Source: Tepidiforma bonchosmolovskayae
GTDB taxonomy: Bacteria > Chloroflexota > Dehalococcoidia > Tepidiformales > Tepidiformaceae
Direction: 5' to 3'
DNA: 64,000 bases
Assembly: GCF_008838325.1 (NCBI RefSeq)
Contig: NZ_CP042829.1
Span: forward strand, 2,418,001-2,482,000
Made by a program: the position numbers and the translations under genes. The first letter of the stretch is position 1; every line of letters begins with the position of its first letter. Under the pieces are notes generated by a model, which was given only the letters and a program-made list of their open reading frames with translations, did not search any database and was not told the origin of the DNA. Below, piece by piece: positions 44,918-53,910 of the stretch.

Positions 44918-45715
44918 TCAGGGAACGAGCAGCAGGTCGACCAGCGCCGGCAGCGCAACGCCGGCAGGGGCCCGGATGATGACGTCGGCGATCTCGCTCA
45001 GCGCCGTCGCCTCCGGGTTGATTTCGATCAGCGGGGCGCCGCGCCGCTTCGCCAGCACCGGGAAGTCTGCGGCAGGGTAGACGACCGCGCTGGTCCCGAT
45101 GGTGAGGAACAGGTCGGCGGCGAGGGTCTGCCGGTAGCACTCCTCGAGCGCATCCCGCGGAATCGGCTCACCGAACATCACCACGTCGTTCTTGTACAGC
45201 CCCCCGCACACCGGGCACGACGGCGGCAGCCGGTCGAGGCTCACCGTCTCCAGACGTTCGCGCGCGCCGCATTCGATGCAGCGCACCTTGTACCGGTTCC
45301 CGTGGATTTCGGTCACCCGCCGCGAACCCGCCATCGCGTGCAGATTGTCGATGTTCTGGGTGATGACGTGCGCAAGCCGCCCCATGTGCTCCAGGTCGGC
45401 CATGGCGTAGTGCCCCGGGTTCGGGGCCGCGCGGTCGATCGCCTGCGAGAACGGCGAGCCAGAGGTCTCGTGCACGATCGCCTGGCGCCACCACTCGGCC
45501 GGGTCGGCGACGAACAGCTCCCAGCCGTCGATGGTCGGCTCGCCGAACCGCTCGTAGACGCCTCCGCTCCCGCGGTACGTCGGTATCCCGCTCTCCGCCG
45601 AAAGCCCGGCCCCGACGAGCGCGACGGCGTACTGGCTGCGCCGAACGAGCGCCGCAGCCTGCCGAAGCGCGGATTCGACCGCCGGGTCCGAAAGCGCGTG
45701 CCGGGTGGAAGTCAA
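44918..45715 (-). CDS. Sir2-family NAD-dependent protein deacylase
   Basis: The 265-residue sirtuin has the NAD-binding G-A-G-L-S-A-E-S-G-I-P-T-Y-R-G, the T-Q-N-I-D-N-L-H motif and the catalytic His in E-I-H-G-N. A full zinc ribbon is present (C-I-E-C and C-P-V-C), followed by V-V-M-F-G-E. It removes acyl groups from lysines and releases nicotinamide. The TTG start overlaps the glpD stop by 4 bases (TTGA), which ties it to the glycerol operon. Confidence 0.9.
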   Translation of the reverse strand: MTSTRHALSDPAVESALRQAAALVRRSQYAVALVGAGLSAESGIPTYRGSGGVYERFGEPTIDGWELFVADPAEWWRQAIVHETSGSPFSQAIDRAAPNPGHYAMADLEHMGRLAHVITQNIDNLHAMAGSRRVTEIHGNRYKVRCIECGARERLETVSLDRLPPSCPVCGGLYKNDVVMFGEPIPRDALEECYRQTLAADLFLTIGTSAVVYPAADFPVLAKRRGAPLIEINPEATALSEIADVIIRAPAGVALPALVDLLLVP

Positions 45716-47280
45716 GCCGTCCCCTCTACCGGAAGATGATACGCCACTTCGGCGGCGTATGCGGCCGCCGCCCGGTCGCGTTCCGCTGCGCTCCAGCCGA
45801 GCTCTTCCGCGAGGATGGCTGCTACCCGCTCGTGGCAGCAGAGGCCCCTACACCGCGCCCAGCCGATGCCGGTTCGCCGCAGGAGCACGTCGCCGACGGT
45901 GAGCGCCTGTTCGTGCCGGGCAGCGAAGCGCACCTCGCCCTCGAACCCCGGGGCGTGCGGGCAGAGCACCTCCCGGCCGAGCTCGATGACGGCCGCCGCA
46001 TCGCCGCCGTACCGCCGCAGGTGCCGCCGCGCCGGATGGTCGAGCCCGAGGCCGAGCAGCCGCTCCCGCCACCCGGCAGGCGGGGCGGCGAGCCAGCCCT
46101 GCGGCTTCCGGCCGGTCACCGCTTCGATCACGTCGCCCGCAAGCGGCCGGAACGTGCTGAGCTTCCCCCCGACCACGCTGAACATCCCCTTCGCCCCGCC
46201 CACCTTGCCGTGGTCAATGACGGCGTGCCGTCGCGAAATCGCCGCCTCCGGCCCGCCGGCAACTTTCTGCAGCGGCCGCAGGCCGGCATAGGCGTAGCGG
46301 ATGCGCTCGCGCCGGATGTCAAGCCCGGGCAGGAGCGTCCGCCCTTCGGTCAGCAGGTAGTCGATGTCCTCCGGCGTCGGCCGCACCGCCGAGGGGTCCC
46401 CGTCGTACCGCTCGTCGGTGGTGCCGATGAGGAGCAGGTCGTCCTGCGGCACCGCGAAGAACACGCGCCCGTCGCTCTTCGCCGTGCTGAAGACCGCATC
46501 GTGCCCGGGCGGTCCGTCCAGTTCGACGACGATGTGGGACCCGCGCGTGACGCCGAGCAGCTCCGGGGGCGGCAGGTCGCCGAGCCGGTTCACGGCGTCG
46601 ACCCACGGGCCCGCCGCGTTGACCACGGCCCGCGCGGGAATCGTGACGTGCTCGCCGCCGTGGTCGACCACCACCGCCTCGACGGTCCCGTCCGGGGCGT
46701 TGATGGCGACCACCGGCGTGTGATTCAGCGTGGCCGCACCGAGCTGCCGCGCCTCCCGGACCAGCTCCCACGTGAGCCGTTCCGGCGCGATCACCCGCGC
46801 ATCGAAGAAAGAGAACCCGCCGCGCGTCTCGTCAGGCAAATAGGGCGCGAGTTCGCGCAGCCGCTCCCGGCTGAGGGGCCGGTGCGGAGGCACCGCACGG
46901 TACAGGGCCAGCAGGTCGTAGGCGGCGAGGCCGATACGCAGCTGCCAGCCCGGCCGCCGCGTCCACGGCAGGAGCGGCAGCAAAAACCGCTGCGGCCGCA
47001 CGAGGTAGGGCCGGGTCTGTAACAGCCACGCCCGCTCCCGGAGCGATTCGAATACCAGTCCGACGTCCCCGTGCTCGAGGTAGCGGAGCCCACCGTGGAT
47101 GAGCTTCGTCGACCGCCACGTCGTCCCGAACCCGTAGTCGCTCGCCTCGAAGAGTGCTGCCCGGAGCCCGGTCGCCGCCGCTGCGCGCGCGATCGCCGCC
47201 CCGTTGATCCCCCCGCCGATGATGGCAAGGTCGAGCGGATCCCCGGAGGCAAGGTCGCGCGCGCTCAAGATGCCGCCCAT
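45712..47280 (-). CDS. glpD: Glycerol-3-phosphate dehydrogenase (FAD, aerobic type)
   Basis: The 522-residue flavoprotein oxidises glycerol 3-phosphate to dihydroxyacetone phosphate and passes electrons to quinone. The FAD site is L-A-I-I-G-G-G-I-N-G-A-A-I-A-R, followed by the family block T-K-L-I-H-G-G-L-R-Y-L and the substrate Arg region (Y-A-G-L-R-P-L). The C-terminal C-x-x-C-R-G-L-C-C region is Cys-rich. The start ATG overlaps glpK by 16 bases. The order glpK-glpD-sirtuin forms an operon. Confidence 0.94.
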   Translation of the reverse strand: MGGILSARDLASGDPLDLAIIGGGINGAAIARAAAATGLRAALFEASDYGFGTTWRSTKLIHGGLRYLEHGDVGLVFESLRERAWLLQTRPYLVRPQRFLLPLLPWTRRPGWQLRIGLAAYDLLALYRAVPPHRPLSRERLRELAPYLPDETRGGFSFFDARVIAPERLTWELVREARQLGAATLNHTPVVAINAPDGTVEAVVVDHGGEHVTIPARAVVNAAGPWVDAVNRLGDLPPPELLGVTRGSHIVVELDGPPGHDAVFSTAKSDGRVFFAVPQDDLLLIGTTDERYDGDPSAVRPTPEDIDYLLTEGRTLLPGLDIRRERIRYAYAGLRPLQKVAGGPEAAISRRHAVIDHGKVGGAKGMFSVVGGKLSTFRPLAGDVIEAVTGRKPQGWLAAPPAGWRERLLGLGLDHPARRHLRRYGGDAAAVIELGREVLCPHAPGFEGEVRFAARHEQALTVGDVLLRRTGIGWARCRGLCCHERVAAILAEELGWSAAERDRAAAAYAAEVAYHLPVEGTA

Positions 47281-48764
47281 CCGAGCGTCCGTTCCACCGC
47301 GCGCCGCCACTCGCGCAGCCTCCGGTGGCGTTCGGCGCTGCCCAGCCGGGGCTCGAATACCCGCTCGGGCCGCCACAGCTCGGCCACCTCATCGATGCTC
47401 GACCAGATGCCTGCGGTCAGCCCTGCGAGGTACGCCGCCCCGAGCGCCGTCGTCTCGGTGGACTGCGGGCGGAGCACCGGGATGCCCGCGAAGTCGGCCT
47501 GCAGCTGCATCAGCAGGTCGTTCACGGCAGCGCCGCCGTCGACCCGCAGCTCCCGGATCGGCTCCGGCAGCGATTCATTCATCACCTCGATGAGCTCCGC
47601 GCTCGAGAGGGCGATCGCCTCCAGCGCAGCCCGCGCAAGGTGCGCCTTCGTCACCCCGCGCGTCAGGCCGAGGATGGCGCCCCGGGCGTGCGGGTCCCAG
47701 TCGGGCGCGCCGAGGCCGGTGAACGCCGGGACGATGACCACGCCCGCCGTGTCCGGAACGCTGGCCGCCAGCGGCTCGATATCGGCCGACTGGGCGATGA
47801 GCCCCAGCTCGTCGCGCATCCACTGGACCAGCGCCCCGGCCACGAACACTGAGCCCTCGATCACGTACTCCGGCCCCTGGGGCCCGGCGCCAGCTCCGAG
47901 GCTGAGCAGCAGCCCGGTCTCCGGCACCGCCGCCTTTCGGCCCGCGTTCGAAAGGAGGAAGCACCCGGTGCCGTAGGTGTTCTTCGCGACCCCCGGGGCG
48001 AACCCGCCCTGCCCGAAGAGCGCCGCCTGCTGGTCTCCGGCGGCCCCCGTAATCGGCACCCGGCTCCCGAACTGCTCCTCGCTGGTGAACCCAAACCGCG
48101 ACTGCGACGGGGCCGCTGCCGGGAGCGCTGCCCGCGGCACCTCGAACAGGTCGAGCAGTCCGTCGTCCCAGCGCCCGCGTTTCACGTTAAAGAGCAGCGT
48201 TCGCGACGCGTTTGTGAAGTCCGTCAGGAAGCTGGCGCCCCCGGTCAGCTTCCAGATCAGCCAGGCGTCCACGGTCCCCGCGCAAATCTCGCCGAGCCGG
48301 GCCTGCCGGTGGAGCTCCGGGTCGTGGCGGAAGAGCCACGTGAGCTTCGTGCCGGTGAAGTACGGGTCGAGCGTGAGCCCCGTCGCCTGGCGGACTCGCT
48401 CCTCCTCGCCGGCCGACCGCACATCCTCGCAGATTCCGGCGGTGCGCCGGTCCTGCCAGACGATCGCCCGGTGGACCGGCGCGCCCGTTGCGCGCTCCCA
48501 AACGACCGCGGTCTCGCGCTGATTGGTCAGGCCGATGCAGGCGAGGTCGCCGAACGCAAGGCCGGCCTGGGCAAGCGCGACCCCGATCGCGTCGAGCGTC
48601 GTGGTCCAGATCTCCTCAGGGTCGTGTTCCACCCAGCCCGGCTGCGGGTAGTACTGGGTCAGCGGCTGCTGCCCCAATCCCACGATCGCGCCGGTCCGGT
48701 CGACGATGAGCGCGCGGGAGCTGGTCGTTCCCTGGTCGATGGCGAGGATGTACGGGGGCGTCAT
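47265..48764 (-). CDS. glpK: Glycerol kinase
   Basis: The 499-residue FGGY kinase phosphorylates glycerol to glycerol 3-phosphate. Signatures include L-A-I-D-Q-G-T-T-S-S-R-A, W-Q-D-R-R-T, the adenosine-binding D-G-G-A-A-V-N and G-A-A-G-D-Q-Q-A-A-L-F-G. The ATG at 48764 follows TATACT by 7 bases, so the mRNA appears leaderless. The longer frame upstream is not conserved. Confidence 0.96.
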   Translation of the reverse strand: MTPPYILAIDQGTTSSRALIVDRTGAIVGLGQQPLTQYYPQPGWVEHDPEEIWTTTLDAIGVALAQAGLAFGDLACIGLTNQRETAVVWERATGAPVHRAIVWQDRRTAGICEDVRSAGEEERVRQATGLTLDPYFTGTKLTWLFRHDPELHRQARLGEICAGTVDAWLIWKLTGGASFLTDFTNASRTLLFNVKRGRWDDGLLDLFEVPRAALPAAAPSQSRFGFTSEEQFGSRVPITGAAGDQQAALFGQGGFAPGVAKNTYGTGCFLLSNAGRKAAVPETGLLLSLGAGAGPQGPEYVIEGSVFVAGALVQWMRDELGLIAQSADIEPLAASVPDTAGVVIVPAFTGLGAPDWDPHARGAILGLTRGVTKAHLARAALEAIALSSAELIEVMNESLPEPIRELRVDGGAAVNDLLMQLQADFAGIPVLRPQSTETTALGAAYLAGLTAGIWSSIDEVAELWRPERVFEPRLGSAERHRRLREWRRAVERTLGWAAS

Positions 48765-48771
48765 GTGCGGG

Positions 48772-48777
48772 AGTATA
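48772..48777 (-). promoter_or_regulatory. Leaderless-type -10 element of the glpK operon
   Basis: TATACT on the minus strand, 7 bases before the glpK ATG; it gives the glpK-glpD-sirtuin operon its own promoter after DUF3090. Confidence 0.6.
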
Positions 48778-48810
48778 CGAACCCCCAGCACCCGGGAAAC
48801 CCTGCGCCGC

Positions 48811-49326
48811 TCACAGCTCCCGGTGGTGGCCGTTCCGGCGGACGCACATGTGCCCGCCCGGGTCCATCGGCGCTGTGCAGAGCGGACAGAGCGGCCGCCC
48901 CGCGGCGATGACCTCGGCAATCTGCTGCCGCAGCTCGTACCCGCTCCGGTAGTCGAACTCCATCGTCAGGCCAATCGTGTCGTCGGCATCAGGCGGCCCG
49001 TCGGCCGCAATCAGGACAATCCGCCGGTCCTCGGCATTGACGCCCATGCTCAGCTGGAACACCTGCAGGTCGAGGTCGAACGACTGCGGCGCCTCGAGCC
49101 GCGGAGGGGCATCGTCCGGCGGGAGGGGAACGTAGTCATAGCCCTCATCGTCCAGGACCGTCTCGATCGCGTCGCCGAGCGCGTTCAGCTGCTCCTTTTC
49201 GAGCCAGAGCGAGGCGGCGAACCCGGAGCCGTTCACGACGCGAAGCCGGAAGCGCCGCTGCCCGGGCCGCCCGATCGCTTCCGCCGAGATATGGATGAGG
49301 GGGCCCAGGTCTTGCGTGCGTGCCAT
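48811..49326 (-). CDS. DUF3090-family protein
   Basis: The 171-residue protein matches DUF3090: G-Q-R-R-F-R-L-R-V-V-N-G, S-L-W-L-E-K-E-Q-L-x-A-L, F-D-L-D-L-Q-V-F-Q-L-S and the C-terminal C-P-L-C-T-A-P-M-D-P-G-G-H-M-C zinc-knuckle-like end with C-x-x-C. The family is found in actinobacteria and Chloroflexota, where it is often near phosphoglycerate mutase-like genes. Function is unknown. The ATG at 49326 fits the family start. Confidence 0.88.
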   Translation of the reverse strand: MARTQDLGPLIHISAEAIGRPGQRRFRLRVVNGSGFAASLWLEKEQLNALGDAIETVLDDEGYDYVPLPPDDAPPRLEAPQSFDLDLQVFQLSMGVNAEDRRIVLIAADGPPDADDTIGLTMEFDYRSGYELRQQIAEVIAAGRPLCPLCTAPMDPGGHMCVRRNGHHREL

Positions 49327-49435
49327 CGCCCCGATCGTAGGGCAGGCCGGCCCTCCCGTCGCGGCCATTCGTCCTTTACCGCAGGGTCGACCCGTGCAGA
49401 AAATTCACAAAAGCCTGCGAATCCCCCGGGACATC

Positions 49436-49452
49436 GCGACAGAGTGTGTCGC
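49436..49452 (+). promoter_or_regulatory. Operator-like inverted repeat upstream of the WYL gene
   Basis: GCGACA-GAGTG-TGTCGC lies about 50 bases before the WYL ATG, in the 178-base divergent gap with DUF3090. WYL regulators commonly autoregulate. Confidence 0.4.
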
Positions 49453-50379
49453 CTTCCCGACGTAACGTGCCCCTCCACAACGCCAACCGCAGGAGGTGAG
49501 CGGTATGACCGAACAAACCCGTCGCTCGACCCGGCTCATCCGCATCCGCGACATCCTCGTCCGGCGCCCAAACGGCGTCTCGACAATGGAGCTGTCCCGC
49601 GAGACCGGCTATTCCCAGCGCACCATCCAGCGCGACCTCCAGGCGCTCGAATCGGAGCTCAACGTCCCGCTGGTCATCGAAAACCGCCGCTGGCGGATCA
49701 TGGAGGGCCATCAGCCCCTCTTCGGCCCAGTCCGCCTCACGCTCCAGGAGGGCCGCGCCGTCTACTTCGCCATGCGGCTGATGCTCCGCTCCGCCGACGA
49801 ACACGACCCGGACGCCCTCACGGCCCTCGAGAAGGTCGCCAACGCGCTGCCGAAAGGCATGGCCGAGCACATGCAGCGCACGGTCCGCGAGTACCGCCAG
49901 CTCCCCTTCAACCGCGAGGCCACGGATATCCTCTGCAGCATCACCGAGGCCTGGGCCAAGAGCCAGTCGGTAGCGATTGAGTACCGCTCCGCCCACTCCA
50001 CGGAGGCCCGCCGCTACGAGGTCGACCCCTACATCCTCGACCACACCGAAAGCGGCACCTACCTCGTCGGCTACTCCCACACGCACGGCGAAGTCCGCGT
50101 CTTCAAGGTCGATCGCATTCGCGCGGTCGAGCAGCTTCACCGCGACTTCGAGCCGGTCGATATCGACGAGCTCGCCGAGACGCTCCGTCACAGCTGGGGC
50201 GGCGTCGTCCTCGGCGAGTCCCGGTACGACGTGGTCATCGACTTCACCCCGGCGGTCGCTGCGCGCATCCAGGAGAGCTACTGGCACGTCTCGCAGGAGC
50301 TCGAGGCGCTCCCCGGCGCCGGAGCCGGGTCGCGGACCTCCTCAAAGCCGCCGCGGAGCGCTACGGCTGACGCCTCCGC

Positions 50380-50385
50380 TACACT
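50380..50385 (+). promoter_or_regulatory. Leaderless-type -10 element of the M24 peptidase gene
   Basis: TACACT, then 7 bases, then the GTG at 50393; it supports independent expression of the peptidase inside the fused frame. Confidence 0.5.
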
Positions 50386-50392
50386 GGCGGAC

Positions 50393-51778
50393 GTGAACCC
50401 CGCCGCCCTCGTCAGCAGCCGCCGCGACCGCGTCGCCCGGGCCTGGGCACTCGAACGCGGCGCGGTGCTGGTCGCCAGCGGCCTGCCCGTCCCAATCGCC
50501 GGAACCGACCAGTTCCACGACTTCCACGCGCACCCGGAGTTCCGCTACCTGGCCGGCGTCGGCGAACCCGCCAGCGTGCTCGCCTTTGACCCGGCCACCG
50601 GCTGGGAACTCTTTGTCACGCTTCCCACACCCGACGACCGAATCTGGACGGGCGACGGTCCCGACCTCGATGCCCTGCGTGCCCGCTCCGGCCTCGACGT
50701 CCGGCCCATCGAATCGCTCGCAGTCTGGCTCGAAGTGCGCCGCACGGAGCCGCTGGCCGTCATCGGCAATGACGACCTGCTCCATCGGCCTGGGGAGTAC
50801 CGCCTGCCGCCGCTCGAACGCTTCGAAACCGCCCACGACGCAGCGCTTGCCGCGCGCCTCTCCTGGGACGTAGCCGAGGCCCGCCGTGTGAAGGACCCCG
50901 ATGAGCTCGAGGCGATGCGCCGCGCTGCCGCGGCCAGCCGGGCCGGTCACCTCCTCGCACTCCGCACTGCCCGGCCCGGGCTCACCGAACGCGACCTCCA
51001 GGTCGAACTTGAGGCCGAGTTCTTCCGCAGCGGCGGCGACCGTACGGCCTACGGTTCCATCGTCGGCAGCGGTCCGAACGCCGCCGTCCTCCACTTCGCG
51101 CCGACCCGGCGGCCGCTGAACGACGGCGAACTCGTGCTCATCGACGCCGGCGCCGAAGTCGACGGGTACGCCAGCGACGTCACCCGGACCTTCCCGGCCG
51201 GCCGCCATTTCGAGGGCATCCAGCGCGACCTCTACCGGCTGGTGTACGAGGTCCAGCGCGCTGCCATCGCCGAAGCCCGCCCTGGCGTCGAATACCGGGA
51301 CCTCCACCTCCGCGCCTGTGAACGGATAGCCGCCGGCCTTGCCGACCTCGGCATCCTCCGCGGCAACCCCGCCGACCTGGTGGAGATGGATGCCCACGCC
51401 CTCTTCTTCCCCCACGGCCTCGGCCACCTGCTCGGCCTCGCCACCCACGATGCCGGCGGCTGCCTCCGCGGCCGAACCCCGAGCGACCGCTTCGGCCTGA
51501 AGTGGCTCCGCGCCGACCTCCCCCTCCAGCCCGGCTACGTGGTCACCATCGAACCCGGCATCTATTTCATCCCGGCCATCCTCGACGACCCTGCCAGGCG
51601 CGAAACGTACCGCGACGTCGTCCACTGGGACCGCGTCGACGCCCTGCGCGGCTTCGGCGGCATCCGCATCGAGGACGACATCCTGGTGACTGAGGGGCCG
51701 GCCGAGGTCCTCACCGCCGGGCTTCCATCCGACGTCGACGCCATCGAAGCGCTCCGGGCGGAGGCGTTCGACCGGTGA
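50393..51778 (+). CDS. M24-family Xaa-Pro aminopeptidase
   Basis: The 461-residue protein removes N-terminal residues next to proline. The dinuclear metal ligands are all present: Asp-Asp in L-I-D-A-G-A-E-V-D-G-Y-A-S-D-V, His in P-H-G-L-G-H, Glu in I-E-P-G-I-Y-F and Glu in I-R-I-E-D-D-I. An N-terminal creatinase-like domain (residues about 1-165) fits PepP. The GTG follows a TACACT box. The S9 peptidase gene overlaps its end by 4 bases, so two peptidases form an operon. Confidence 0.9.
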   Translation: MNPAALVSSRRDRVARAWALERGAVLVASGLPVPIAGTDQFHDFHAHPEFRYLAGVGEPASVLAFDPATGWELFVTLPTPDDRIWTGDGPDLDALRARSGLDVRPIESLAVWLEVRRTEPLAVIGNDDLLHRPGEYRLPPLERFETAHDAALAARLSWDVAEARRVKDPDELEAMRRAAAASRAGHLLALRTARPGLTERDLQVELEAEFFRSGGDRTAYGSIVGSGPNAAVLHFAPTRRPLNDGELVLIDAGAEVDGYASDVTRTFPAGRHFEGIQRDLYRLVYEVQRAAIAEARPGVEYRDLHLRACERIAAGLADLGILRGNPADLVEMDAHALFFPHGLGHLLGLATHDAGGCLRGRTPSDRFGLKWLRADLPLQPGYVVTIEPGIYFIPAILDDPARRETYRDVVHWDRVDALRGFGGIRIEDDILVTEGPAEVLTAGLPSDVDAIEALRAEAFDR

Positions 51779-53910
51779 CGCAGCCGCCCCGGCTCACCAT
51801 TGCCGATGTCGCGCGCTTTCCGCGCCCGGGCACGAACGTCCCCGGCGGCCTCGGCTTCACCCCGGACGGACGCGCGGTGACCTTCCTTTACTCCGCCGAG
51901 GGCAACCTGGTCCGCAGCCTCTGGCGGCTTGACCTCGAAACCGGCGCCCGCGAGGTGCTCGCTGGCCCGCCGCCCGCCACCACCTCCGAAGCTGCGCTCT
52001 CCCGCGAGGAAGAGCTCCGGCGCGAACGCGCCCGCCTGCGCGAGCTCGGCGTCACGTCGTACGAATTCGCGACGGCCGCGGCCGTCCCGGTGCTCCTCGT
52101 TCCCGGCGGAGGGCGCCTCTGGGTCCGCATCGGCGATGGAGAACTGGCGCCGCTCCCCGGGTCGGACGGCGCCATCGACGCCCACCTCTCGCCCGCCGGC
52201 GACCGTGTCGCCTTCGTCCGCGACGGCGACCTCTACGTGCAGGAGACGCGGGGCGGCGACCCCCGCCGCCTGACCTCCGACGCCGAGGACGGCCTGACGA
52301 ACGGCATCGCCGAATTCATCGCCCATGAGGAGCTCGACCGCGACCGCGGGTTCTGGTGGAGCCCCGACGGCTCCCGCATCGCGTTCATCCGCGCCGATTC
52401 CCGCCATATCCCCGAGTACCCCATCGTTCACCAGGGTCGCCCCGGCATCGACGTCGAGCGCCACCGCTACCCGTTCGCCGGCCAGGCCAACGCCCTGCTC
52501 GACCTCGGTGTCATCGATGTGGCGACCGGCGCCATCACGTGGCTCGACCTCGGCCCGGACCGCGACATCTACATCGCCCGCGTCGGCTGGCGGCCCGATG
52601 GCGCGCTCGCGGTGCAGCTCCTCTCCCGCAACCAGCGCCGCCTGCGCCTCCTCCTCTTTGAAGGCGGCGCCGCCCCCCGGACGCTCATCGACGAGTACCA
52701 GGAACCCTGGATCAACCTCGCCGGCGAAACAACCTTCCTCAAGGACGGGCGCATCGTGTGGTCGACCGAGCGCACGGGTTTCCGCCACCTCGAGCTCCGC
52801 TCGGCCGATGGCGCCCTCGAACGGGTCCTGACAGCCGGGCCGTGGATGGTCACCTCCCTCCTTGGCGTCGACGAGGAAGGCGGATTCGTCTACTTCGCGG
52901 CGACCGAGGCGTCGCCGCTCGAACGCCACCTGTACCGCGTGCCTCTGACCGGCGGCCCGATCGAACGCCTCACCGGCGAGCCGGGCTGGCACACCGGCGT
53001 CCTTGCGCCAGGCGGCGGCTGGCTGCTCGACGCATGGAGCAGCCGCACCGAACCGCCCCGCGTCATCGCCCGCAACCTCCGCGACGGCCGGACCGTCGAG
53101 GTCCATGAGCCCGAAGCACTGACCCCCGCCGGCCTGGGGCTCGTCATCCCGGAGTTCCACGAGGTGACCGCAGACGACGGCACCCTGCTCTACGGCGCCC
53201 TCTACCGCCCCCCGGCTGCCGATGGACCGGTGCCGGTGGTCGTCTCGGTATACGGCGGCCCCCATGTCCAGCGCGTCATCGACGATTGGTCAGTGACCGT
53301 CGACCTCCGCGCCCAGTACCTCGTCCAGCAGGGCGTCGCCGTCTTCAAGCTCGACAATCGCGGCAGCGCCGGCCGCGGCCTCGCCTTCGAAGCCCACATC
53401 CACCGCCGGATGGGCACCATCGAGGTCGAAGACCAGGTTGCCGGCGTCCGGTACCTGGCCAGCCTCGGCGGATTTGATACCTCCCGCGCCGGCATCTACG
53501 GCTGGAGCTACGGCGGCTACATGACGCTCATGGCCATGCTCAAGGCGCCCGGCGTCTTTCGCGTTGGGGTCGCCGGCGCACCCGTGACCGACTGGGACGG
53601 CTACGACACCGCCTACACCGAGCGGTACATGGAAACGCCCGCTGCGAACCCCGAGGGCTACCGGGACGGCTCAGCCATCACCCATGCCCACCGGCTCGAA
53701 GGCAGGCTTCTCCTCGTCCACGGCATGACGGACGAGAACGTGCACTTCCGCCACACGGCGCGATTCATCGTGGCTCTGACTGAGGCCGGCAAGGACTACG
53801 ACTTGCTGATCTTTCCCGAAGAGCGGCACATGCCCCGCGACCAGCGCGGCCTCGAGTACCAGGAGCGCCGCGTCATCGAGTTCCTCCTGCGCGAACTCCG
53901 GCCCCGCTAG
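51775..53910 (+). CDS. S9-family prolyl oligopeptidase (DPP-IV-like)
   Basis: The 711-residue serine peptidase has an N-terminal beta-propeller (about residues 1-450) and a C-terminal alpha/beta-hydrolase domain. The nucleophile is in Y-G-W-S-Y-G-G-Y, the Asp in G-M-T-D-E-N-V-H-F and the His in E-E-R-H-M-P. The double-Glu motif of dipeptidyl peptidases may be A-H-E-E-L-D. With the overlapping M24 gene it suggests recycling of proline-containing peptides. There is no signal peptide. Its stop shares CTAG with the convergent gene. Confidence 0.92.
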   Translation: MTQPPRLTIADVARFPRPGTNVPGGLGFTPDGRAVTFLYSAEGNLVRSLWRLDLETGAREVLAGPPPATTSEAALSREEELRRERARLRELGVTSYEFATAAAVPVLLVPGGGRLWVRIGDGELAPLPGSDGAIDAHLSPAGDRVAFVRDGDLYVQETRGGDPRRLTSDAEDGLTNGIAEFIAHEELDRDRGFWWSPDGSRIAFIRADSRHIPEYPIVHQGRPGIDVERHRYPFAGQANALLDLGVIDVATGAITWLDLGPDRDIYIARVGWRPDGALAVQLLSRNQRRLRLLLFEGGAAPRTLIDEYQEPWINLAGETTFLKDGRIVWSTERTGFRHLELRSADGALERVLTAGPWMVTSLLGVDEEGGFVYFAATEASPLERHLYRVPLTGGPIERLTGEPGWHTGVLAPGGGWLLDAWSSRTEPPRVIARNLRDGRTVEVHEPEALTPAGLGLVIPEFHEVTADDGTLLYGALYRPPAADGPVPVVVSVYGGPHVQRVIDDWSVTVDLRAQYLVQQGVAVFKLDNRGSAGRGLAFEAHIHRRMGTIEVEDQVAGVRYLASLGGFDTSRAGIYGWSYGGYMTLMAMLKAPGVFRVGVAGAPVTDWDGYDTAYTERYMETPAANPEGYRDGSAITHAHRLEGRLLLVHGMTDENVHFRHTARFIVALTEAGKDYDLLIFPEERHMPRDQRGLEYQERRVIEFLLRELRPR

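Larger units (their letters stand above)
49505..51778 (+). pseudogene. WYL-domain HTH regulator, C-terminus disrupted and frame-fused to the M24 peptidase
   Basis: Residues 1-60 form a DeoR-type HTH (Y-S-Q-R-T-I-Q-R-D-L-Q-A-L-E) and about 130-270 form the WYL domain, through W-H-V-S-Q-E-L-E-A-L-P. The usual ~40-residue end of such proteins is missing. The frame instead runs on into the M24 peptidase, giving a 757-residue open frame. In the -1 frame at 50329-50370 the sequence reads V-A-D-L-L-K-A-A-A-E-R-Y-G-stop, exactly like a WYL-protein C-terminus. I infer an internal deletion of roughly 100 bases that was not a multiple of three. AGGAGG precedes the ATG. An assembly error is the main alternative. 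Confidence 0.75.
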
